Assembly: GCA_900541505.1 (NCBI GenBank)
Contig: UQKK01000046.1
Location: forward strand, 1-23,207
Source: an uncultured Ruminococcus sp.
Lineage (GTDB): Bacteria; Bacillota; Clostridia; Lachnospirales; Lachnospiraceae
Reading direction: 5' to 3'
DNA: 23,207 bases
The first letter of the stretch is position 1. Each line of letters begins with the position of its first letter. Shown here piece by piece: positions 7,356 to 13,820 of the stretch. Both the position numbers and the translations under genes were made by a program. The notes under the pieces are model-generated. The model was not told the DNA's origin. It ran no database searches and was given only the letters and a program-made list of their open reading frames with translations.

Positions 7356-7628
7356 CTAGGAGACAAAATACTCCACCGCGTTGTTTGGGAAGAATTCCTT
7401 GAACTCCCCATACAGCTGTGCCGCCAAAGTCTTATTATGGGTAATAATCAACGTCGGTTTATTTAATTCTTTAATAACATTCGCCATGGTGAATGTCTTG
7501 CCCGAACCGGTGACGCCAAGGAGGGTCTGGCACTGGTTGCCTTCCTTAACGCCACGGACAAGTTCAGCGATGGCCTGGGGCTGATCGCCGGTGGGGGCGT
7601 ATTCTGATACTAATTCAAAATCATCCAT
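7356..7628 (-). pseudogene. uvrB: uvrB 5' fragment, copy 2 (codons 1-90)
   Basis: Ninety residues of UvrB from ATG 7628 (MDDFELVSEYAPTG) to EYFVS followed by TAG. Walker A GVTGSGKT is intact. Differences from the other copies include H3 to D, GVKEG for GFKEG and VIKELNKP for VIQQLNKP. The frame is open further upstream, but the AAAGG motif and the homology both set the start at 7628. The 93 bp before it contain neither the TATAAT box nor the LexA-type site of copies 3 and 4. If this piece once led an intact uvrB, transcription would have come from the DUF1016/DUF6602 cargo upstream. Confidence 0.88.
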
Positions 7629-7721
7629 AGAAAATCCTTTCTTTGTGACTTTTAATACGTTCCATATCAGCCACATTCCCAAATCATTCGTAACGCAAAA
7701 TACTCTGACAAATATTCCCAC

Positions 7722-8768
7722 TTATTCATAATTTTTATCTTCCAATAATCGTTGTAATTCTTCTTTACTGGGAAGTACCGTCTCGTATTTACTGGCAAAT
7801 ATCTGGCTATTGTCTTTAGGTAAAGTCATTTCCACAACAGCATCTTTTTTATCTTTGCAAATAATAATACCTATTGTTGAATTTTCATCTTCCAATTTAA
7901 CCTTTCGATCATAGTAATTGACGTACATCTGCATCTGTCCAATATCTTGATGCTTTAATTGACCAATTTTCAAATCAAATAGTACGAAACAACGCAGCAA
8001 GCGATTGTAAAATACCAAATCTACCCGAAAATGTTCTTCTTCAAACGTTAATCTAACCTGTCTCCCTACAAAAGTGAAACCTCTCCCCAATTCAAGTAAA
8101 AATTTTTGCAGATTATCTATAATTTTGTTTTCTAATTCGGTTTCAGAATAAGTTACAAGTTCCGGAAGTCCAGCGAACTCTAAAATATAGGGGGCTTTCA
8201 ATAAATCTTCGGGTTTTTCAATTATCTGACCTTCTGTTGCAAGGCGGATTACCTCTTCTTTATCTCTGCTTAAAGCAAGCCTTTCATAGAGTGAACTTCC
8301 ATACTGGCGTGCCAATTCATCTTTACTCCAACCATTCCTATATGCCTCTATTTCGTAAAAATGTCTCTTTTCAACATTACTTATCCTCATAAGAATAAGA
8401 TAATGAGACCAGCTCAGATAGAATTTTCTTCCTTCTTTTGTAACTGGCAGATTTTCAGATTGGGGAAACGACGTTTCCCCAATTGAGTCTTTGGAATAAA
8501 CCAGATAAAATTTACGCATCAGTTTTAAATTATCGTAAGAATACCCTCTTCCAAATTTCTGCGTTAATCTCTCTGACAATTCTTTTAAAATATATTTTCC
8601 ATATGCCGCACGCTCTTTTCCATCCTGCTCTTCTTCAATAATCATTCTCCCAGCTTCATAATAGGAATATACCATTGTCATATTGACAGCAATGGACAAA
8701 TTTTTCTTGGCATTTTAAAATAATTCTATTACTTTATTATAAAAAGTTTCATTTTAAATATTGTCCAT
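7722..8768 (-). pseudogene. DUF1016/YhcG-type PD-(D/E)XK nuclease with two in-frame TAA codons near its start
   Basis: The long frame (8699-7722, 325 residues from a TTG) has the DUF1016 N-terminal pattern VNMTMVYSYYEAGRMIIEEEQDG...YGKYILKELSERLTQKFGRGYSYDNLKLMRKFY. It also has the YhcG C-terminal nuclease region FTFVGRQVRLTFEEEHFRVDLVFYN...CFVLFDLKIGQLKHQDIGQMQMYVNYYD. That start lacks a ribosome binding site and cuts into the family N-terminus. In the same frame an ATG at 8768-8766, preceded by AAAAGGTG, gives M D N I stop N E T F Y N K V I E L F stop N A K K N, then joins the long frame. Both stops are TAA, at 8756-8754 and 8717-8715, where Gln (CAA) would fit. Either the gene is decayed, or a truncated protein starts inside. 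The family is linked to DNA processing and defence in mobile islands. Confidence 0.75.
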
Positions 8769-8808
8769 ACATTTACACCTTTTTAAACTAAAATTATTAC
8801 GTCTATTT

Positions 8809-9669
8809 TTATCTCAACATTGATACTTCGATATCTCCCAATTTTTTATTACAAACTCTCCGTGATGGGAATGCGGTAAAGCCTGGGCGAGAAACATCGT
8901 TTCTGCTTTCATCATAATATACACTCAAAATACCTGTAATTAAAAATTGAAATCCTAAGTGTTTTTCGTCTTCACTATGATTAAAGTATAAATATTCTGC
9001 CTTATCTTCTTTCCTAGGTCTTTTCTTAAAAATACTCCATTTGTTCAAAGAACCTATATATCCTATCAGGTCGTCAAAGTAATCTTCTTTTGTATATATA
9101 CCCTTCAATTCGTTATATATCCATGTTTCCGTTGACTCTCTCTTTTTTTCAAATGAATCCATAGATACTAATGCCAAAAATGGTCCTCTTATCGCCTCCT
9201 CAGCATCATTATAACAACGACACAATTTAGATACGTTTTTTAAGGCTGTCACCTCATGTTTAACGTCTATTTCATTCAATTTTTTCTTAACAGAAACAAT
9301 TCCAATAACCCCCTCTGGTGGGACAATAACACTATCTCCAAATCTTTGAAACACTGGATATCTTGCACTATTATATATCAATATATCAAGTTGAGTCGAA
9401 TTACTGTCCTTCTCACTTTTTCTCACTTTATTATTCAAACCTGTCTTTACTGCCGGTCGCATAATAAATCCCGTAAGCACCTCTAATTCTTTGGGTAAAT
9501 AGCGCTTTAAGTACTCTCTTATCAGTGTCTCTACATATCTCCCATCCTCACCTCTATGAGCCGCTCCTTTTCCTTTCTTTGCAGGAATTAGTATTTCAAA
9601 TTGTTTGTATGTCTCAAGCATGACCTTCATTTCATTAGACCAATATTGTTGCACTCTTTGACCGTCCAT
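8809..9669 (-). CDS. DUF6602-type nuclease-like protein, cargo of module C
   Basis: This 286-residue protein has the features of a PD-(D/E)XK-like fold: HRGEDGRYVETLIREYLKRYLPKELEVLTGFI (E47), then STQLDILIYN (D95), then PPEGVIGIVSVKKKL with a lysine at K128. The position two before that lysine, usually Glu in ExK nucleases, is Ser126 here, so activity may be lost or the motif may be shifted. The ATG at 9669 follows a GGGGTG motif. It is the first gene inside the right end of module C and is followed after 40 bp by the interrupted DUF1016 gene. Both carry nuclease-like folds, which fits a small restriction or defence module. The assignment comes from motif reading only. Confidence 0.72.
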   Translation of the reverse strand: MDGQRVQQYWSNEMKVMLETYKQFEILIPAKKGKGAAHRGEDGRYVETLIREYLKRYLPKELEVLTGFIMRPAVKTGLNNKVRKSEKDSNSTQLDILIYNSARYPVFQRFGDSVIVPPEGVIGIVSVKKKLNEIDVKHEVTALKNVSKLCRCYNDAEEAIRGPFLALVSMDSFEKKRESTETWIYNELKGIYTKEDYFDDLIGYIGSLNKWSIFKKRPRKEDKAEYLYFNHSEDEKHLGFQFLITGILSVYYDESRNDVSRPGFTAFPSRRVCNKKLGDIEVSMLR

Positions 9670-9709
9670 TTTAACACCCCAATCTTTATCATAGCCTTGA
9701 ATAGTTTTT

Positions 9710-9774
9710 TCCAGCTAGTGTTACTAATTTACCTAACCAAAAGCCACAAAATCATTTTGTCCAGCTAGTGTTAT
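9710..9774. repeat. Direct repeat of 14 bp at the right end of module C
   Basis: TCCAGCTAGTGTTA occurs at 9710-9723 and again at 9760-9773, 50 bp apart. The second copy lies inside the conserved element end and the first lies just interior to it. It could be a recombinase arm site or an old duplication. Confidence 0.5.
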
Positions 9775-9864
9775 GTAGTCCACTTAGTTTCATTTAATCC
9801 ACAAAACATGGACGAAACAGCACTAAATAGCACTGGATATTCCTCATTTTTACACCTCGGCACT
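9737..9864. repeat. Conserved element end, copy 3
   Basis: Homologous to 7228-7355 throughout, with the same order of landmarks: CACAAAATCATTTTGTCC, CTAGTGTTAT, ACATGGACGAAACAGCACT, AAATAGCACTGGATATTCC, CTCGGCACTCTAGGGGAC. It ends exactly at uvrB fragment 3. Because modules on its two sides are unrelated in content, the similarity must reflect a shared recognition end and not shared cargo. Confidence 0.8.
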
Positions 9865-10137
9865 CTAGGGGACGAAATACTCCACCGCATTATTGAGGAA
9901 GAACTCCTTAAACTCCCCATACAGCTGCGCCGCCAAAGTCTTATTATGAGCGATGATCAGCATCGGTTTATTCTGTTGCTGAATCACATTCGCCATGGTA
10001 AACGTCTTACCCGAACCGGTAACGCCGAGAAGAGCCTGGCACTGGTTGCCCTCCTTGAAGCCCTGTACTAACTGCTCGATTGCCTGCGGCTGGTCACCGG
10101 TGGGTTTGTATTCTGATACTAATTCAAAATGATCCAT
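9865..10137 (-). pseudogene. uvrB: uvrB 5' fragment, copy 3 (codons 1-90)
   Basis: Ninety residues of UvrB, MDHFELVSEYKPTGDQPQAIEQLVQGF... to AVEYFVP, then TAG. Walker A GVTGSGKT is kept. Unusual changes at conserved places (QCQALLG for QCQTLLG, KPMLII for KPTLII, FFLNN for FFPNN, final Pro for Ser) suggest relaxed selection after it lost the rest of the gene. Unlike copies 1 and 2 it has the full uvrB leader: AAGGAGATTTTCT before the ATG, a TATAAT box and a LexA-type site. Its start-proximal half groups with copy 4, its break-proximal half with copy 2. Confidence 0.9.
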
Positions 10138-10167
10138 AGAAAATCTCCTTCATGGATCTCTTCTGGT

Positions 10168-10226
10168 ATTATAGCAGAGTATAAAAAGAAAGTACAGAAC
10201 AAACATTCGAACTTGTGCTGTACTTT
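10168..10226 (-). promoter_or_regulatory. uvrB-type promoter with LexA-like box inside a hairpin (copy 3)
   Basis: TATAAT lies at 10173-10168 on the minus strand. A LexA/Cheo-type site, GAAC-N4-ATTC, is at 10197-10208. It sits within an inverted repeat (AAAGTACAG 10189-10197 with CTGTACTTT 10218-10226, plus ACAA/TTGT) followed on the minus strand by TCTTTTT. The same structure can therefore end transcripts from the cargo upstream and hold the SOS operator of the promoter. This matches 13750-13806 ahead of copy 4. Confidence 0.65.
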
Positions 10227-10239
10227 ATTATAGTTACGT

Positions 10240-10329
10240 TTAACTATTTGCCATTTGGTTCCATATATCCTCATTGATCCCCAGACTGTCTAAAAATTGA
10301 TTCACTTCGTTCATCTCTGATTTTCTCAT
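10240..10329 (-). CDS. 29-residue ORF with strong ribosome binding site
   Basis: ATG at 10329-10327 is preceded by AAGGAG at six-base spacing. The peptide MRKSEMNEVNQFLDSLGINE... is 29 residues, ends in IWNQMANS and stops at 10242-10240. It lies 31 bp after the ATPase/nuclease gene and ends just before the terminator-like hairpin. The charged, helical composition and good initiation site support expression. It may be a small cargo protein, or the tail of a gene carried along with the uvrB leader. No family recognised. Confidence 0.4.
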   Translation of the reverse strand: MRKSEMNEVNQFLDSLGINEDIWNQMANS

Positions 10330-10360
10330 AGCCTGCTCCTTCCTGAGCATGCAATCGCTT

Positions 10361-12055
10361 TTATTTCCCTTCCCCGATCAGAACTTCCTTCCCCCGGAAA
10401 GCAAAGCCATATTTCCGAATCTGCTCAGGCTGTATCCCTTTTCCAATCAGACCGGACGCATAGTTCTTCGTTTCAATCTGGCTTAATGCCGCTTCGACTG
10501 TCTGTGACAAGTCCTTCTCATCCTGATTCTGAATTTTGAACTCCATAATGATTGCCGGATCCGCCTTCTCTTTCGGCTCTACCACCACATCATATCTTCC
10601 AAATCCGCTTTCGCGGTTTGATGTAATCTGATAACGGTCTTCGAGATCTACAATCAGCCCTAATACGAATCCATGGTAAAACCGTTCCGGCTCTGTAGCC
10701 TCAGAAGGCTTTTTCCCTGTATCAAAGTAGCTGAAAACAGCGGAAGCGATCCGGTTTACATAAACATTCATTGCTTTTATATCGCCTATAAGCAGCGCTT
10801 TTACAAACTCATTATAGTTTGACGATGATGGTGCAAACCAACTGCGGACCATCTTTTTCAGCATAATAAGCACTTCGAAATTTGTGACACTTACCCCATA
10901 GACATGGTCCCATTCATCACTTGTTTCTACCGTCCAGCTGTCACTCACTTTCAAATAACCGCTTGCGAGCATCAGACTCCATATCGCATTCTCATCAATA
11001 TCCAGCTGCCCATATATGATCTGTTCATCAATTTCCGTATAGATACACTCCCGGCGCAGCAGCTTTTCAAAGGATTCCTTTACTTCTTTATTCCCTTCCC
11101 GCAGAAGTTTGCTAATCAGCTGATTGCTGCTGGTATTTACCCAATACGGCGCTGCCGTCTTGGTATCAAGGTAATTCAGGATAGACCAGGGGTTATAGAT
11201 ATCTTTTACATCCCCGAAGCAGAAGCCGTCATACCATTTTTTGACTTCATTTTTCCTGTCGCCAAGCCCATATTCCTCCAGGGAACGAAAGACCTCTTCT
11301 TCTGTAAATCCAAAGCAGTCTGCATATTCTTTCGATGTTGTCGTTACCACCTTCAAATGGTTCAGGTCAGAAAAAATGGATTCCTTGCTGATCCTTGTAA
11401 TCCCGGTCATAATTCCCCGTTCCAGATACGGGTTGTCTTTAAAGGATGCATTCAATAAGTTTCTGACAAAATCTGCCAGTTCCTGCCAGTAGCCTTTTAC
11501 ATAGGCTTCCTGCATAGGGGTGTCATATTCGTCCAGAAGCAGGATTACTTTTTTCTTATAAAAGCGCTCCAGGTAACCAGAAAGTTTTTTCAGCGTCAAA
11601 GTTGCTTCATACTCCGGCATCTTGGCAGAAACTTTTAAAAACTCTGCTTTTTCCTGTCCGTTCAGAATATCTCCTTCCAGCAAAAACTGGTATTTCTGGT
11701 ACAGCATCTGGATCGTGGCACAGATCTTTTTCCTTGCCTCGTCAAAATTCCGTTCTTTAATGGATGAAAATGTAAGCGAGATCACAGGATAAGTTCCCTG
11801 TATCTCCCGGTATTTTTCCTCTTTCCAGATATCCATGCCCCGGAAACACGGACTGCCTGCATATTCAACAGAGAAAAATTGTTCCACCATGCTCATAGTC
11901 AGCGTTTTCCCAAAGCGCCGCGGGCGGGCAATCAAGGTCACCTCATCCTTCGATTCCCACCATTCTTTAATAAACCGCGTTTTATCAACATAAAACACAT
12001 TCTCTCTCTGAATTTTAGAGAAATCCTGTATCCCAATCCCGACTACTCGTGCCAT
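10361..12055 (-). CDS. PF09820-type ATPase with C-terminal PD-(D/E)XK nuclease domain, cargo of module D
   Basis: This 564-residue protein begins with the family signature GIGIQDFSKIQRENVFYVDKTRFI. An unusual Walker A follows, ARPRRFGKTLTMSM (residues 43-56), then Walker B KVILLLDEYDTPM, the sensor-like GITRISKESIFSDLNHL and KWYDGFCFG. The C-terminal part has a nuclease-like core, GRYDVVVEPKEKADPAIIMEFKIQN, with D, E and K spaced as in PDDEXK_9 domains. The start has AGGTGG seven bases upstream. This family is abundant and often multi-copy in gut Clostridia and Bacteroidetes; its role is not established, though a defence or DNA-processing role is suspected. It is the last large cargo gene before the uvrB leader of copy 3. 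Confidence 0.88.
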   Translation of the reverse strand: MARVVGIGIQDFSKIQRENVFYVDKTRFIKEWWESKDEVTLIARPRRFGKTLTMSMVEQFFSVEYAGSPCFRGMDIWKEEKYREIQGTYPVISLTFSSIKERNFDEARKKICATIQMLYQKYQFLLEGDILNGQEKAEFLKVSAKMPEYEATLTLKKLSGYLERFYKKKVILLLDEYDTPMQEAYVKGYWQELADFVRNLLNASFKDNPYLERGIMTGITRISKESIFSDLNHLKVVTTTSKEYADCFGFTEEEVFRSLEEYGLGDRKNEVKKWYDGFCFGDVKDIYNPWSILNYLDTKTAAPYWVNTSSNQLISKLLREGNKEVKESFEKLLRRECIYTEIDEQIIYGQLDIDENAIWSLMLASGYLKVSDSWTVETSDEWDHVYGVSVTNFEVLIMLKKMVRSWFAPSSSNYNEFVKALLIGDIKAMNVYVNRIASAVFSYFDTGKKPSEATEPERFYHGFVLGLIVDLEDRYQITSNRESGFGRYDVVVEPKEKADPAIIMEFKIQNQDEKDLSQTVEAALSQIETKNYASGLIGKGIQPEQIRKYGFAFRGKEVLIGEGK

Positions 12056-12168
12056 ACCATCACCACCTCAAAATCTTTAACCGCTCCAGTAAATTCCCTA
12101 TCATTATACTTGAATTCTATAACAAAGTAAATTTTTCATTTTGACTCTGCTCACCAGAAACCTCTCTG

Positions 12169-12789
12169 CTATACACTCCTCGTTTCCATATTATCGCTCC
12201 GCATCCCATAACTAGGGCGCACCGTCTTCCCATGAGCAATAATCTCATCCAGCGTAACAGGTTCATAATTCCAGTACATACATCCCACATTATATATCTC
12301 TGTATGAAATCCTTGGTTATTGAGCTGCTCCGCAATATCGATTTCTATGTCCGCTTCGTCTGTAAAATGTGAATGTCCATGCAAATGGATTGCCTGATAG
12401 CGATGCCCATTATACATAGGTATGAAATAATGACTGAGGATACATCTTCTCTTCGTACCGTCTTCCAATGTCACACATATATCATCATAATCTTTAATCC
12501 CTGCCAGAGCATTTTTTGCTTTCGCATTATGCAAAAAACGATCATGATTTCCCTTAATAAGGATAATCTGGCCATTCAGACTTTTAATCAGCTTCGGTGC
12601 TTCGTCACTGCGCGTTTTCCATATCATGTCCCCAAGCACATAAACCAGATCCCCTTTACCCACTTTTGCATTCCATCTGCGAATCATCTCTGTATCCATT
12701 TCTTCTACGGAAGAAAATGGACGTCCATCAAATTGAATTACCTTCTCATGTCCAAAATGATTATCGCTTGTAAAAAAAATCTTTCCCAC
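12169..12789 (-). CDS. Calcineurin-like metallophosphoesterase, cargo of module D
   Basis: The 206-residue product carries all metallophosphoesterase motifs in order: SDNHFGH (8-14), GD at 53-54, GNHD (80-83), LSHY near 118 and HGHSH near 137. These bind two metal ions and hydrolyse phosphomono- or diesters; the substrate cannot be read from sequence. The GTG start at 12789 follows AAAGGGAAAG. It lies 29 bp downstream of the small wHTH gene and about 110 bp upstream of the ATPase/nuclease gene. Proteins of this compact single-domain type are often annotated as phosphatases of phage and islands. The final ~30 residues are polar and look dispensable. Confidence 0.88.
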   Translation of the reverse strand: MGKIFFTSDNHFGHEKVIQFDGRPFSSVEEMDTEMIRRWNAKVGKGDLVYVLGDMIWKTRSDEAPKLIKSLNGQIILIKGNHDRFLHNAKAKNALAGIKDYDDICVTLEDGTKRRCILSHYFIPMYNGHRYQAIHLHGHSHFTDEADIEIDIAEQLNNQGFHTEIYNVGCMYWNYEPVTLDEIIAHGKTVRPSYGMRSDNMETRSV

Positions 12790-12818
12790 TTCTTTCCCTT
12801 TCTTCTTTCTTTATCGTC

Positions 12819-13196
12819 TCAGGTCTCCTGCTGCCGGAAACGATACTTTCCTTTTCCATGTCCGACCACCGGCTGGATGATTCCATGTACTGCCATTTCA
12901 CGCAAAAGTTCTGAACTTCTTGTCGGCTTTAGTCCAAGAGTCCTCTGTACATCCGATCTTCCAAAAACAGTCTGGGAACTGAAAGCCTCCTGCAACATCT
13001 GAATATGCGCAGTGGTCTTTGCTGTGAAAACATCTTCAATGTTCGCTTTTCCTGTTCCAATATTCGCTTTTTCAACATCAATGTTCGCTTTTTCAGATCC
13101 TTTGAATATGCCGCTGATATGCAATGTCCGGTTATGATGCGGATGGTTTTCGTTCAGCAGAAGATTGCGGAGCGAGGTTCCATCCCCTTTACACAT
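12819..13196 (-). CDS. Small winged-helix protein with a 7-residue repeat; possible C-terminal remnant of a larger regulator
   Basis: About 125 residues from ATG 13196 (the frame also reaches a TTG at 13205). The N-terminal part (MCKGDGTSLRNLLLNENHPHHNRTL) looks like a slice of a larger protein. Three 7-residue repeats with the core KANI follow (EKANIDV, EKANIGT, GKANIED). The last ~65 residues form a winged helix (HIQMLQEAFSSQTVFGRSDVQRTLGLKPTRSSELLREMAVHGII, then a basic wing GHGKGKYRF). This tail resembles the C-terminus of AlbA_2-type DNA-binding ATP-dependent proteins, so the ORF may be a truncated relative. No good ribosome binding site precedes the ATG. Two direct repeats upstream could be its operator. 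Confidence 0.6.
   Translation of the reverse strand: MCKGDGTSLRNLLLNENHPHHNRTLHISGIFKGSEKANIDVEKANIGTGKANIEDVFTAKTTAHIQMLQEAFSSQTVFGRSDVQRTLGLKPTRSSELLREMAVHGIIQPVVGHGKGKYRFRQQET
13038..13100. repeat. Three 21-bp tandem repeats inside the wHTH gene
   Basis: Units at 13038-13058, 13059-13079 and 13080-13100 share AAT(G/A)TTCGCTTTT. They keep the reading frame and encode the KANI heptads. The length makes copy-number change frame-neutral. Confidence 0.8.
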
Positions 13197-13203
13197 TTTA
13201 GGC

Positions 13204-13270
13204 AAATGTATAAATATACCTTCAAGTATACCCTATATAACACACCTTTTTCTTGTAAATGTATAAATAT
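13204..13270. promoter_or_regulatory. Two 14-bp direct repeats in front of the wHTH gene
   Basis: AAATGTATAAATAT occurs identically at 13204-13217 and 13257-13270, 53 bp apart. The copies flank the AT-rich stretch (TATATA, TATACT on the minus strand) where the promoter of the wHTH gene should be. They may be autoregulatory operators. Confidence 0.45.
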
Positions 13271-13328
13271 GCAGGCTAATAGGCAGCTATTTGCTATTGT
13301 ACGAATCAGGTCACCTGTTCATCTGGTA

Positions 13329-13429
13329 TCACCTGATCCTTATAGTATCATCCTGTCCACCCGTGACATACAAAATAGCATTAAATGGTACTAAACAGCA
13401 CTAAAAACCACTGTTTTTTCAGCCCAAAA
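13329..13429. repeat. Diverged element end beside native uvrB fragment 4
   Basis: Only part of the conserved end is recognisable: CAGCACTAAAAACCACTG at 13396-13413, equivalent to CAGCACTAAATAGCACTG in copy 3, with a preceding TCCACCCGTGACATAC block. It then reaches AACTAGTAGGAGAC at the break. This break keeps one more uvrB codon (Tyr) than the others. Confidence 0.5.
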
Positions 13430-13705
13430 CTAGTAGGAGACGAAATATTCTACAGAATTATCCGGGAAAAATTCTTTAAATTCTCCGTACAACTGAGCTG
13501 CCAGTGTCTTGTTATGTGCTATGATAAGAGTTGGCTTCTGCAATTGCTGGATAACATTCGCCATGGTGAATGTCTTGCCCGATCCAGTAACGCCAAGCAG
13601 TGTCTGGCACTGGTTGCCTTCCTTGAAGCCCTGAACTAACTGCTCGATTGCCTGCGGCTGGTCGCCGGTGGGGTTGTATTCTGATACTAATTCAAAATGA
13701 TCCAT
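13430..13705 (-). pseudogene. uvrB: uvrB 5' fragment, copy 4 (codons 1-91), probably the original chromosomal 5' end
   Basis: Ninety-one residues of UvrB, MDHFELVSEYNPTGDQPQAIEQLVQGF... NSVEYFVSY, then TAG; the intact protein would continue YDYYQPEAY. Walker A GVTGSGKT is intact, with no odd substitutions. It has the complete leader: AAGGAGATTTTCT, a TATAAT box and a LexA-type site inside a terminator hairpin. It follows a chromosomal-looking gene (diguanylate cyclase) and not island cargo. These facts mark it as the native 5' end that was cut from the rest of uvrB by the first insertion. Expressed alone, the 91-residue peptide could still bind nucleotide poorly at best, since the other helicase motifs are gone. 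Confidence 0.9.
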
Positions 13706-13749
13706 AGAAAATCTCCTTCATGAATCTAGTATTTTCATTCTCTTCTGGT

Positions 13750-13799
13750 ATTATAGCAGAGTATAAAAAGAAAGTACAGAACAAATCGAATGTTTGTTC
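13750..13799 (-). promoter_or_regulatory. Native uvrB promoter with LexA/Cheo-type box
   Basis: TATAAT is at 13755-13750 on the minus strand, with a weak TGTACT 17 bp upstream as -35. A site of the Gram-positive SOS type (GAAT-N4-GTTC, 13788-13799) lies just upstream. LexA control of uvrB is well established in Firmicutes, so the site is expected for a real uvrB promoter. Confidence 0.7.
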
Positions 13800-13806
13800 T
13801 GTACTT
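13765..13806 (-). terminator. Terminator of the diguanylate cyclase gene overlapping the SOS box
   Basis: A perfect 14-bp stem (AAGTACAGAACAAA with TTTGTTCTGTACTT, arms 13772-13785 and 13793-13806) with a 7-nt loop is followed on the minus strand by TCTTTTT. It begins 15 bp after the cyclase stop codon. Confidence 0.75.
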
Positions 13807-13820
13807 GGTTAATCATAAAG

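Noticed and set aside
7629..7721. N-terminal extension of uvrB fragment 2 up to 7721
   Set aside because: Homology to the other copies and the AAAGG motif set the start at 7628. The extra codons match nothing in UvrB.
10904..11458. Plus-strand ORF of 184 residues
   Set aside because: It is the complement of the ATPase/nuclease gene, which has clear motifs in order. The plus-strand product has none.
4541..13705. Four separate functional UvrB-like genes
   Set aside because: Each stops right after codon 90-91, lacking all helicase motifs after Walker A and the UvrC/UvrA-binding parts. They are 5' fragments, not paralogues.
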